DNA of 64,000 nucleotides. It comes from Endozoicomonas sp. G2_1. GTDB taxonomy: Bacteria > Pseudomonadota > Gammaproteobacteria > Enterobacterales > Alteromonadaceae. The stretch is taken from assembly GCF_017744155.1 (NCBI RefSeq), contig NZ_JAGHQT010000012.1, positions 42,997-106,996 of the forward strand, read 5' to 3'. Positions 9,328-17,816 of the stretch are shown here, one piece after another. Within the stretch, counting starts at the first letter, position 1. The number at the start of each line of letters is the position of its first letter. The position numbers and the translations under genes are program-made. A model generated the notes under the pieces. That model searched no databases and had not been told where the DNA came from. It saw nothing but the letters and a program-made list of their open reading frames with translations.

Positions 9328-9369
9328 TTGATTTAAAACAAATAAAATGTCTCATCTATCGGGCATGAT
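9328..9369 (+). promoter_or_regulatory. FNR-type promoter of uspE
   Basis: TTGAT-TTAA-AACAA (9328-9341) differs from the FNR consensus at one base. A CATGAT -10-like hexamer lies at 9364-9369, which places the box centre near -41.5, the class II FNR activation geometry. The uspE start codon follows at 9405 with a GAGG ribosome site. A consistent but unproven FNR-activated promoter. Confidence 0.55.
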
Positions 9370-9404
9370 AAGTTTATAAAACTAAGTACTAACGTGAGGT
9401 AAAC

Positions 9405-10331
9405 ATGGAAAAGTATCAGAATTTACTCGTAGTGATCGATCCAAAAACTGAGGATCAAAAAGCGCTAAAAAGAGCCATTGATCTTGCAGCAAAAACCAAT
9501 GCCAAGATTACCGCTTTCCTTACTATTTTCGACTTTTCCTACGAAATGACCACGATGTTATCGAGTGACGAGCGCGAGGCCATGCGTCAATCGGTAATAA
9601 AAAGCCAAGAACAGTGGATTAACGACATCATTGCTAAACTTGGCGTTGAACACCTCAATATTACTGTAAAAGTCGTTTGGCACAATCGTCCTTTTGAATC
9701 GATCATAGAACAAGCGCTCGCCGAGGGTTGTGATTTAGTGATCAAGGGCACTCATGAGCACGACAAACTCAAATCAGTCATTTTTACCCCAACTGATTGG
9801 CATATTTTGCGTAAATGCCCTTTGCCAGTGTTATTAGTTAAAGACCACAGTTGGCCTAAAGACGGCAATATTTTAGCGGCAATCAATGTCGGTAGTGAAG
9901 ACGAAGAGCACGCGTCACTTAACCACAAGATCACCGAAGAAGCGCTTAACTTAGCTAATCTAATCGACGCCAATGTTCACTTGGTGAATTCTTACCCGGG
10001 CACGCCAGTGAATATCGCGATTGAAATTCCCGAATTTAACGCAAGTGAATACAATGATAATATGCGCCAACACCACGTTGATGCCATTACTAAGCACGCA
10101 TCAACATTTGGTATAGCATCAGAAGCCTTGCACATTGAAGAAGGTTTACCTGAAGATGTTATCGATACCCTATCCCACAAACTCGATGCCGAGCTCGTCA
10201 TTTTAGGGACCGTTGGTCGCACAGGTTTGTCGGCTGCGTTAATTGGTAACACCGCTGAACATGTGATTGACCGCTTAAATTGCGATGTTTTAGCACTAAA
10301 ACCCGATGAATTTGTCAGTCCATTGTCGTAG
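9405..10331 (+). CDS. uspE: universal stress protein E (tandem Usp domains)
   Basis: The 308 residues form two Usp domains (about 1-145 and 150-305). The second has the nucleotide-site pattern GTVGRTGLSAALIGNTAEHVI; the first has KGTHEHDKLKSVIFTPTDWHILRKCPLPVLLVK, a signature of UspE. It is a cytoplasmic stress protein in E. coli, where uspE also neighbours fnr. GTGAGG precedes the ATG. An FNR-like box in the gap fits induction at low oxygen. Confidence 0.94.
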   Translation: MEKYQNLLVVIDPKTEDQKALKRAIDLAAKTNAKITAFLTIFDFSYEMTTMLSSDEREAMRQSVIKSQEQWINDIIAKLGVEHLNITVKVVWHNRPFESIIEQALAEGCDLVIKGTHEHDKLKSVIFTPTDWHILRKCPLPVLLVKDHSWPKDGNILAAINVGSEDEEHASLNHKITEEALNLANLIDANVHLVNSYPGTPVNIAIEIPEFNASEYNDNMRQHHVDAITKHASTFGIASEALHIEEGLPEDVIDTLSHKLDAELVILGTVGRTGLSAALIGNTAEHVIDRLNCDVLALKPDEFVSPLS

Positions 10332-10412
10332 ATTTTTACCCACTGTGCTTATACTCGTTTTTTGCTAGTACTAAAGCGACATTTTATAAATCGACAAAGC
10401 ACTTGCACTTCT

Positions 10413-10456
10413 AACGCGAATAACGCTCCCCAACTAAGCGTTATTCGCGTTTTTTA
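10413..10456 (+). terminator. intrinsic terminator after uspE
   Basis: A perfect 15-base stem (AACGCGAATAACGCT and its complement at 10437-10451) with a 9-base loop runs into TTTTTA. It sits 80 bases after the uspE stop and isolates ttcA from the FNR-linked genes. Confidence 0.88.
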
Positions 10457-10542
10457 TTCTATCAATCTCGCCAGTAACAAGACATACTCGCATCTCTTGA
10501 TGGATTCAGTATAATACGCGCGATTATCGCTAGGAATTTATT

Positions 10543-11520
10543 ATGTCTGAACTTTCACCATCAAATTTATCAACCGAAACACCTGTCGCCACTGACCTTA
10601 ACGAGTTAAGTGCCACTGAGAAAACTCAGTTGATCAAGCTTGAAAAAAAGCTGCGTAGAAATGTCGGACAAGCTATCGCCGAATACAATATGATTCAAGA
10701 TGGCGACAAAATCATGGTCTGTCTATCAGGTGGTAAAGACAGCTATGCGCTGCTGTCGATTTTGATGATTTTAAAGCAACTAGCACCAATTAATTTTAGT
10801 ATTGTTGCGGTTAATCTCGACCAAAAACAGCCGGGGTTTCCTGAACACGTATTGCCAAACTACCTCGACAGTTTGGGCGTTGATTACCACATTGTCGAAG
10901 AAGACACCTATTCCATTGTTAAAGACAAGATTCCTGAAGGTAAAACCACTTGTAGCCTGTGTTCGCGTCTGCGACGCGCTGTACTTTACAAAGCGGCAAA
11001 AGAGCTAGGAGCAACAAAAGTCGCTTTGGGACATCACCGTGATGACATAATCGAAACACTAATGCTAAACATGTTTTACGGCGGCAAGATGAAAGCCATG
11101 CCTGCTAAATTAGTTTCTGATAATGGCGAACACGTCGTGATTCGCCCATTAGCGTTTTGTAAAGAGTCTGATTTAGCGCTTTACGCTAAACTAAAACAGT
11201 TCCCGATTATTCCCTGTAACCTGTGTGGCTCACAGCCTAATTTACAGCGCCAAAACATCAAACAAATGCTAAATCAATGGCAAGAGCTGTTTCCTGGCCG
11301 AATAGAGTCTATGTTTACCGCCATTCGCAACGTGGTGCCTTCGCACTTGTGCGACAGCGAGCTTTTCGACTTTAAAAATGTTGATTTAACCACTGGCGTT
11401 GTTAACGGTGGTGACATTGCTTTCGACCAAGAAAGCGTAACAAGTTCAGATAGCGCTAACACTCAAAAAGCGAAGTTTGACCGTGGCGCAAACCCCGTTC
11501 AAATCATTGATTTGAGCTAA
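10543..11520 (+). CDS. ttcA: tRNA 2-thiocytidine(32) synthetase
   Basis: TtcA activates C32 of certain tRNAs with ATP and thiolates it using an iron-sulphur cluster. The 325 residues contain the PP-loop SGGKDS (62-67) and two Cys pairs, C137-S-L-C140 and C225-N-L-C228, that supply cluster ligands. The N terminus is about 30 residues longer than the catalytic core needs and the C terminus has a polar Ser/Thr/Gln tail. A TATAAT lies at 10510-10515 upstream, without a clear -35. Convergent with the Bax-like gene. Confidence 0.95.
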   Translation: MSELSPSNLSTETPVATDLNELSATEKTQLIKLEKKLRRNVGQAIAEYNMIQDGDKIMVCLSGGKDSYALLSILMILKQLAPINFSIVAVNLDQKQPGFPEHVLPNYLDSLGVDYHIVEEDTYSIVKDKIPEGKTTCSLCSRLRRAVLYKAAKELGATKVALGHHRDDIIETLMLNMFYGGKMKAMPAKLVSDNGEHVVIRPLAFCKESDLALYAKLKQFPIIPCNLCGSQPNLQRQNIKQMLNQWQELFPGRIESMFTAIRNVVPSHLCDSELFDFKNVDLTTGVVNGGDIAFDQESVTSSDSANTQKAKFDRGANPVQIIDLS

Positions 11521-11600
11521 TTGAGTTTAGCCACTTAATCAAAACGAGTTGGTTTGAGCTAATTACTTTAAATGGCTCACTTTGCATTACTTACTTTGAA

Positions 11601-12422
11601 TCAAAAGTACGCGCGATTGTGTCTTAGCATATCGGTGAGTTCTAAGACATAGTCGGCGCCACGTTCTGAATAAGGCACTAAACCCGTGGCTAATATTTCA
11701 GGCAATAAAGCTTGATCTTGCTCACGCAGCTGACGGCGAATTGAGCGAAATAAAATATAGGCATTATTGGTATTGATATTGTGTAAGTAGCGCTTAACCG
11801 CGGCATCAACTGACTTGAACGCTTCAACCTCGTGGTTTGCGCCGCTATTACGCGCTCTTGGTACCATGCCACAGCCCTTTCGGTAGCACCAAATACCAAA
11901 GAAATTGAGACCAATTCGGGCAAAACGCGATGTTCCCCAAGCAGATTCATTAGCCGCTTGCACCAAGACTAACGCGGTTGGAATCTCATCAACTCTCGCC
12001 ACTAATTGGTCCATTTGCTGAAATGGTGTCAGATTCTTTGCTAAACGATATTGCTTGGCCAAATCACCAAGCCACAATAAGTCTTGATCAGACAATTCCT
12101 CTTCTAGCATTATCTGAGCTTGAATCTCTAACAGCTTTGCTCTCAAGCCTCGCAACCGAGCATTTTCGTCTTCAATCGATGGGCGAATAAATGCAAAAAA
12201 CTGGCGTTTCTTCTCTTTTACATCAGGGATTGAGCCAAAATCAGGAAGTTGGACACTGTGTAACGGCTGCTCAACGGGTTTCGGTTTAACAACTTCGACG
12301 ACTTTGGGTTCAGGCGGTTTAACGGGTGTATAAACTGGTTTTAAAAAAGTAAAAGGCGCAATAATAGCCACGATTGCTATCAAAGCTAATATCAATTTAA
12401 CCAACACACTGATATTGCGCAT
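11601..12422 (-). CDS. Bax-like N-acetylglucosaminidase (membrane-anchored)
   Basis: The 273 residues have an N-terminal membrane anchor (about 8-28), a Pro/Lys/Val-rich linker (PVKPPEPKVVEVVKPKPVEQ) that probably spans periplasm, a charged helical stretch and a C-terminal glucosaminidase domain. The catalytic-site pattern is ALVLVQAANESAWGTSRFA with the likely catalytic Glu, then GLNFFGIWCY and a Tyr/Ser-rich end, as in E. coli Bax. The expected activity is cleavage of peptidoglycan between GlcNAc and MurNAc. It is the last gene of the minus-strand run from pyrD, 67 bases after the membrane-protein gene. Confidence 0.85.
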   Translation of the reverse strand: MRNISVLVKLILALIAIVAIIAPFTFLKPVYTPVKPPEPKVVEVVKPKPVEQPLHSVQLPDFGSIPDVKEKKRQFFAFIRPSIEDENARLRGLRAKLLEIQAQIMLEEELSDQDLLWLGDLAKQYRLAKNLTPFQQMDQLVARVDEIPTALVLVQAANESAWGTSRFARIGLNFFGIWCYRKGCGMVPRARNSGANHEVEAFKSVDAAVKRYLHNINTNNAYILFRSIRRQLREQDQALLPEILATGLVPYSERGADYVLELTDMLRHNRAYF

Positions 12423-12489
12423 TTACTTTCCTTTAATTAGTTTTTACTACACCCAAAAACAGCTGAACTCAACGTTATTCCAATTATTA

Positions 12490-13311
12490 CTATGCCGAAA
12501 AAATATCATCGCGTCCATGAGAGTTAAGTGCATCGGCATTCACTTGCTGAATTTTCATACCGAAAATCTCGCGATAAAGAATCCCCTTAACATAGTAATA
12601 CATTGGAATTAGGTAACTTAACCCCAAAGCAAAAACCGCCAAACCAACAATACCTAAGCCGGCATTGGTTAATACGATTGTCGGCAATGACAGCAGTAAC
12701 AAGGTAATAGATAATACCAAGTACAAAGCAAAAATTTTAAACCATTGAAACCTAAGCGCCTTAATTGATAATACGATTGCCTGCATAGGTGATACGCGTT
12801 TTTCGATGACTAGTGGTACCACTAAGGATAACGAGACAAAGAAGAAAATTGCCGGCAAAATCAATATTTGCCCCAAGCTAATTAACAAGGACGAAATCAG
12901 CGTTACTAGCGCAACCCAACTACTGCGGCGCAAAAAGGCAAAAACTAACCTCGGTTCAGTTTGAACACCAATAACTTTTAAAATGCCCATCATTTCAACA
13001 CCGGCGATAAATGGTGCCACTAAAACGGTTGCCACTAAATTAATTAAACTAAGCGGTGCTAAATCTTGCTCTGCACTACTAACCAAATTAATTCCTAAAT
13101 AACTCGCACCAGCATACATAATAAAACCAGTGAGAAAAAAGCAAAACGCAATACCTAAATTTATCGGCTTGCGGCTTTGTTGCGTGTGCAGCCATGCCTC
13201 ACGCAAAACTGCTTGGACATCAATTTTGTAATTTCCTGCCAACGCATTTTCAACGTTGCCGCCAATATTCACTAATGAATCTTTTTCCACAAATGACCTT
13301 TTATTTTTCAT
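12490..13311 (-). CDS. multi-pass membrane protein of unknown function
   Basis: The 273 residues begin with about 50 polar residues that look cytoplasmic, then about six hydrophobic segments from residue 52 to 245, and a polar C-terminal tail. No catalytic motif is visible. The layout resembles glycerophosphoryl-diester or BPSS1780-type membrane proteins of unknown role. It lies 21 bases after the LysE/RhtB gene and ahead of the Bax-like glucosaminidase, so co-transcription is likely. I do not assign a function. Confidence 0.7.
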   Translation of the reverse strand: MKNKRSFVEKDSLVNIGGNVENALAGNYKIDVQAVLREAWLHTQQSRKPINLGIAFCFFLTGFIMYAGASYLGINLVSSAEQDLAPLSLINLVATVLVAPFIAGVEMMGILKVIGVQTEPRLVFAFLRRSSWVALVTLISSLLISLGQILILPAIFFFVSLSLVVPLVIEKRVSPMQAIVLSIKALRFQWFKIFALYLVLSITLLLLSLPTIVLTNAGLGIVGLAVFALGLSYLIPMYYYVKGILYREIFGMKIQQVNADALNSHGRDDIFSA

Positions 13312-13332
13312 TGGAGAGTTTAAGAGTGTGCG

Positions 13333-13983
13333 TTATCCGGCATTCGACAACGTCGACCAAACAATTTCAAGGGCTAAAATAAGCAATACAGCACCCATCA
13401 CGCGATCTAACCAGTAGCCTTTGCGCTGCAAGTTTTGCCTAATACGCTGGTGACTAAGCATATAAGACAAGCTAGCAAACCAAATCGTGGTTGCAATTGC
13501 CATATACAAACCGTAGGCGGACTTTACCATTAAAGGTGTGTCTGGGCTAATCACCATGGCAAATAAACTGACGAAGAACAGCGTTGCTTTAATGTTTAAA
13601 CCATTGACTAAAAAGCCATTAATAAAGGCTTTACGCGCTGATGGTGGTTTTTGTTCAGCATTAAAGTTTTCGTTATCTATTTGTTCTGGTGCTGGCGCTT
13701 TAGCGGTCAAACCAAAATAAGCGATATAAGCAAAATAACCAGCAGCTACCCATTTTAACGCCAACAGTAAACTTGGTTTGCTGGCAATCAACAAGCCAAT
13801 GCCAACTAAGGAATAAGTCACGTGTAACAAAATACCAGTGCCAATGCCAACGCTTGTATACAGGGCGGTTTTACGGCCGTAACAAACACTATTGCGGACA
13901 ATCACGGCAAAATCTGGCCCAGGGCTTGCCACGGCAAGAAAGTGAACAGCGGCAATCAATAAAAATTCATCTAAATAGGCCAT
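13333..13983 (-). CDS. LysE/RhtB-family amino acid exporter
   Basis: The 216-residue inner-membrane protein has about six helices and the family signature FLAVASPGPDFAVIVRNSVCYGRKTALYTSVGIGTG near the N terminus, which is the conserved SPGP-x-G loop region. The later NGFLVNGLNIKATLFFVSLF corresponds to the NPK-type segment, here with NIK. Such proteins export amino acids or homoserine-lactone-like compounds; the substrate is not clear. The gene sits between DUF1415 and a membrane protein on the same strand. Confidence 0.88.
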   Translation of the reverse strand: MAYLDEFLLIAAVHFLAVASPGPDFAVIVRNSVCYGRKTALYTSVGIGTGILLHVTYSLVGIGLLIASKPSLLLALKWVAAGYFAYIAYFGLTAKAPAPEQIDNENFNAEQKPPSARKAFINGFLVNGLNIKATLFFVSLFAMVISPDTPLMVKSAYGLYMAIATTIWFASLSYMLSHQRIRQNLQRKGYWLDRVMGAVLLILALEIVWSTLSNAG

Positions 13984-14069
13984 TTGGCGCTTCCTGTCTG
14001 CTTGTTTGAGCTATATGAGTCTTTGATATTATCCATGTGGTCATAAAGTTCGTTTACTACTTTTGCTCG

Positions 14070-14726
14070 CTACTTTTGGTCTCTACTTTGCCCATCACTG
14101 CTGCCGTTCGCAGTTTTCTGCTTAATCGAGGCCAAGCAATGAGCAAAGAACTGATAACCTTTGTCGCGAGCTAACGACATATTATTGAGCGGAATTTGCT
14201 CCGGTTGCTTGTAGGTTGCTAGCACCTTACTCATACTCTGTTCGCGAATAATGTGTAGAGTCGGCCAAGGTGACTTATTGGTAAAATTAGTGACATCATC
14301 AACGCTTTGATCGGCAAAACAGTAATCAGGGTGAAAACTTGCGAGCTGAAACTCACCTTCAAAGCCCATATCTTCGAGTAAGTCCTGACTGTAATCAAGC
14401 AGTTCCAAATAGTGTTCAAAATCAGTAAAGCCCTGGCTGTAAATGACCAAGCTAGTTTCCAATTGAGGATTGTTGGCAAGGTGTTCAAACTGGCTGGCAA
14501 GTTCATCAATAGCACTGGTTATTTTGATTTGCTGGCTATCGACATAGTGAATTGTATTATTAACGAATTCTTTTTTGGCAAATGGACAGAAGTTCAAGCC
14601 AATCACGATTTGCTCAAGCCAAGCTTTGGTTTGCAAAATAGCAGTGGTATCGGCAACGGCGTTAACGTTATTGTCCTTGTGAGACTGTGCTAAAGAGTTT
14701 GGTAAAGAAGGATTAGATACATTCAT
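14070..14726 (-). CDS. DUF1415 family protein
   Basis: The core of the protein (about residues 30-205) begins with KAWLEQIVIGLNFCPFAKKE, the hallmark of DUF1415, and continues with FHPDYCFAD and SPWPTLHIIRE. Two conserved Cys and His residues in these motifs hint at a metal site, but no activity is established to my knowledge. I use the ATG at 14726 (218 residues); an upstream ATG at 14798 would add a Cys-rich 24-residue leader and overlap the ABC exporter gene, which seems less likely. Only 25 bases separate it from that gene. Confidence 0.85.
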   Translation of the reverse strand: MNVSNPSLPNSLAQSHKDNNVNAVADTTAILQTKAWLEQIVIGLNFCPFAKKEFVNNTIHYVDSQQIKITSAIDELASQFEHLANNPQLETSLVIYSQGFTDFEHYLELLDYSQDLLEDMGFEGEFQLASFHPDYCFADQSVDDVTNFTNKSPWPTLHIIREQSMSKVLATYKQPEQIPLNNMSLARDKGYQFFAHCLASIKQKTANGSSDGQSRDQK

Positions 14727-14751
14727 TTGATAAGAAATACACCAGTTATGT

Positions 14752-16545
14752 TTAGGCTTGATTTTGTTGCAACTGCCACATTTTAGCATAGTGGCCATCT
14801 GCTAAAATCAAATCGCTGTGGCTGCCCTGCTCGATAATTTCACCTTCAGACATCACTAAAATGGTGTCGGCATCGACAATTGTTGATAAACGATGAGCGA
14901 TAACAATGGATGTTCGCTCTGCACTAATTTCGTTAATTGCCGACAAAATAGCTTGTTCACTATGGCTATCTAGTGACGACGTCGCCTCGTCAAAGACCAA
15001 TATTGCCGGGCGCTTTAACAAGGTGCGCGCAATCGCAACCCGCTGTTTTTCACCGCCGGAAAGCTTTAAGCCGCGCTCACCGACTTGCGTGTTAACACCA
15101 TCGGGCAAGCCGGCAATAAACTCTGATAAATGAGCTAACTCTATCGCGTGGTTAACATCTTGCTCGCTGGCGTTAGGATTGCCATAGCGAATATTTTCAT
15201 AAAGGCTATCGTTAAACAGCACAGTGTCTTGCGGGACAATACCGATAGCACTTCTCAGTGAGTGCTGGGTAATTTGACTGATGTTTTGACCATCTATCTC
15301 AATTGCGCCAGAACTAACGTCGTAGAAGCGGAACAACAACTTAACCAAGGTTGATTTTCCTGAACCACTAGCACCAACAATTGCTAATTTCTTACCTGCG
15401 GCCAGCTCAAAAGACAACTTTTTGATAATCGGTCTCTGCGCTTGATAGTTAAACGAAACTTTGTCAAAACTAACACGACCCTCTTTAATGTCCAGCGATT
15501 TAGCACCTTCAACATCGGTCACTTTGGGCGTTTTCAATAATAAACCAAACATATGTTCGATGTTTGCCAATGAGCCTTTAATCTCTCGATAGACAAAGCC
15601 GAGGAAGTTAAGTGGTAAGAACAACTGCATCATAAACGCGTTAATCAAGACGAAATCACCGAGTGTTAGCACTCCAGCAGTCACTTGTAAAGCCGCCAAG
15701 CCAAGCATAGTGGTCATTGCCACCGAGATAATTAAGGCTTGACCACCGTTGAGGGCGAAAAGCGATAAACGGTTCTTAATTTTGGCCCGTTCCCAATGCG
15801 CTAATTGTTGATCATAGGCATTGGCTTCGTACTCTTCATTAGTAAAGTACTTGACGGTTTCGTAGTTGATTAAACTATCGATAGCGCGGGTATTACTGGA
15901 AGAGTCTGCTTTATTGGCCTCGCGAATATAGCCAGTGCGCCATTCAGTCGCCACTACTGAGTAACCAATATAAGTGACAATAGACAACAAAGTTATCAAA
16001 GCGAACCAAGGTCCGTAGTTAAACAACAAAATACCAACAACCATGGTAATTTCAAGCAAGGTCGGCAAAATATTAAAAACCATAAAACGCATTAGAAAAC
16101 TAATGCCAGCGTTACCGCGATCAATATCTCGAGATAATCCACCCGTTTGCCTATCAAGGTGAAACGCTAAGTCTAAATCGTGTAAATGGCGAAATACGTT
16201 TAAACCAATACGCCGAATCGCGCGCTCGGTTACCCGGCCAAACAACGTGTCGCGTATTTCAGCAAAAATAACGCTGCAAAACCTCACTAAGCCATACGCT
16301 GCAACTAGACCAAGTGGCGCAATTAACCAGCTATCGGCATTGGTAGTGTTTTGGTTGGCGTCGAGGGTATCAACCAAATCTTTGAGAATAAACGGCATGT
16401 AAACGCTCGCCACTTTAGTTAACACTAAACAGGCAATCGCAATACTAATGCGCAGTTTAAATTCGAGTAGGTAGGGAATGATGAGTTTAACAACCCGCCA
16501 ATTAATACTATCGACGGGGCGTTCAGGGTAATTACTACGACGCAT
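14752..16545 (-). CDS. Atm1-type ABC exporter (fused membrane and ATPase domains)
   Basis: The 597 residues have six N-terminal membrane helices (to about 320) and a C-terminal ATPase with Walker A GASGSGKST (about 391-399), the signature LSGGEKQRVA and Walker B ILVFDEATSSLD (about 515). The membrane part carries NYETVKYFTNEEYEANAYD and LPLNFLGFVYREIKGSLANIE, which are diagnostic of the Atm1/ABCB7 group and not of lipid A flippase MsbA. The family exports glutathione-linked sulphur or metal species, so a role in metal or glutathione homeostasis is likely. It is 62 bases after pyrD. Confidence 0.88.
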   Translation of the reverse strand: MRRSNYPERPVDSINWRVVKLIIPYLLEFKLRISIAIACLVLTKVASVYMPFILKDLVDTLDANQNTTNADSWLIAPLGLVAAYGLVRFCSVIFAEIRDTLFGRVTERAIRRIGLNVFRHLHDLDLAFHLDRQTGGLSRDIDRGNAGISFLMRFMVFNILPTLLEITMVVGILLFNYGPWFALITLLSIVTYIGYSVVATEWRTGYIREANKADSSSNTRAIDSLINYETVKYFTNEEYEANAYDQQLAHWERAKIKNRLSLFALNGGQALIISVAMTTMLGLAALQVTAGVLTLGDFVLINAFMMQLFLPLNFLGFVYREIKGSLANIEHMFGLLLKTPKVTDVEGAKSLDIKEGRVSFDKVSFNYQAQRPIIKKLSFELAAGKKLAIVGASGSGKSTLVKLLFRFYDVSSGAIEIDGQNISQITQHSLRSAIGIVPQDTVLFNDSLYENIRYGNPNASEQDVNHAIELAHLSEFIAGLPDGVNTQVGERGLKLSGGEKQRVAIARTLLKRPAILVFDEATSSLDSHSEQAILSAINEISAERTSIVIAHRLSTIVDADTILVMSEGEIIEQGSHSDLILADGHYAKMWQLQQNQA

Positions 16546-16607
16546 ACTCAGCCTATCGTCTCATTGAATTTGAACGATTAGCTGTAACAATATCAATGTT
16601 GCTGTTT

Positions 16608-17615
16608 TTACAGTGAATCAACAATGTCGTTAACCAATTCTGGGCCTTGATAGATAAAACCAGTATAAATTTGCACTAACGAAGCACCAGCATCGAGTTT
16701 TTCTTGTGCATCTTGCGCCGACATAATGCCACCAACACCGATAATGGGAATTTTCTTATCCAGTGCTTGCGACAACAAACCGATCACTTTAGTGCTTTGG
16801 TCAGTCACTGGCGCACCACTTAAACCACCCTGCTCATTGCCAAACTCTAGGTGCTCAACTTTATCGCGGGCTAAGGTTGTATTGGTGGCAATAACACCGT
16901 CAATATTGTTATCAAGCAGGCACTGAGCGATTCCTTCAATTTCTTCTTGAGTCAAATCAGGGGCAATTTTTACCGCTAGTGGCACATACTTGTCGTATTG
17001 CTCTGCCAAACTCTTTTGTTCTGTTTTTAGTGCAGATAACAACTCGTTTAGCGCTTCGCCGTATTGCAGTGAGCGCAGGCCTGGCGTGTTTGGCGATGAA
17101 ATGTTAATGGTAATGTAGCTAGCAAAGTTATAAACCTTGCGCATACAGTGTAAGTAGTCGTCTTTGGCGTTTTCTTCAGGGGTATCTTTATTTTTGCCAA
17201 TATTGATACCAAGCACACCTTTAAAGTTAGCCTTACGCACTTGCTGCACTAAGTAATCAACACCCTTGTTATTAAAGCCCATGCGATTAATAACAGCGTT
17301 GGCGGCAGGTAAGCGGAAAATTCGAGGTTTGTCATTACCCGGTTGAGGCCTTGGCGTGATTGTGCCAATTTCAACAAAACCAAAACCCAAGGCACCAAAT
17401 GCATTAATACACTCGCCGTTTTTATCTAAACCGGCAGCTAAGCCTACCGGGTTTGGAAAGTGAATACCCATAACATCAACAGGTTTGTCGGCAGGTTTAT
17501 TGGGGAAAAATAGTTTAAGTGGTCCAGCACCCAAGTTTTTTAATGACTTAATCGTGAGATCATGAGCGACCTCGGCATCTAATGAAAAAAGTGCTTTGCG
17601 TATTAATGAGTACAA
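16608..17615 (-). CDS. pyrD: dihydroorotate dehydrogenase, class 2 (quinone)
   Basis: This enzyme oxidises dihydroorotate to orotate in pyrimidine synthesis and passes electrons to quinone at the inner membrane. The 335 residues have the N-terminal membrane-associated helix of class 2 enzymes ([19 protein letters not shown]), the FMN-site pattern [11 protein letters not shown], the catalytic Ser174 in [11 protein letters not shown], and [24 protein letters not shown] at the phosphate-binding end. Quoted motifs are parts of the normal 336-residue family layout. Confidence 0.96.
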   Translation of the reverse strand: MYSLIRKALFSLDAEVAHDLTIKSLKNLGAGPLKLFFPNKPADKPVDVMGIHFPNPVGLAAGLDKNGECINAFGALGFGFVEIGTITPRPQPGNDKPRIFRLPAANAVINRMGFNNKGVDYLVQQVRKANFKGVLGINIGKNKDTPEENAKDDYLHCMRKVYNFASYITINISSPNTPGLRSLQYGEALNELLSALKTEQKSLAEQYDKYVPLAVKIAPDLTQEEIEGIAQCLLDNNIDGVIATNTTLARDKVEHLEFGNEQGGLSGAPVTDQSTKVIGLLSQALDKKIPIIGVGGIMSAQDAQEKLDAGASLVQIYTGFIYQGPELVNDIVDSL

Positions 17616-17727
17616 GACCTTGCCCCTAGTAAATTCTGTTAATGTCTTAAAAACGATTGGTTCTGCTTTTTCCGGCTAAATAAATTCGGCTAAGTAACCC
17701 TTTCTATTTAAAAAATGAGTTTTAAGT

Positions 17728-17766
17728 ACCAAAAATAAAAAATCCCCGCAGTTGCGAGGATTTTAT
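17728..17766 (-). terminator. intrinsic terminator after the NAD-GDH gene
   Basis: On the minus strand AAAATCC pairs with GGATTTT around a CGC/GCG inner stem with one mismatch, followed by a T-rich tract (ATTTTTTATTTTT). It begins about 50 bases beyond the gdh stop and ahead of pyrD. Confidence 0.75.
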
Positions 17767-17816
17767 CATTGTTACCTGTCTAAGAACATGTCCTAGTAGG
17801 TTTATTTACAGCAAAC

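Noticed and set aside
11511..11564. Twelve-base direct repeat TTTGAGCTAATT at the ttcA end and 42 bases later
   Set aside because: A single pair in a short gap between convergent genes, with no flanking mobile-element features; likely chance or a small duplication.
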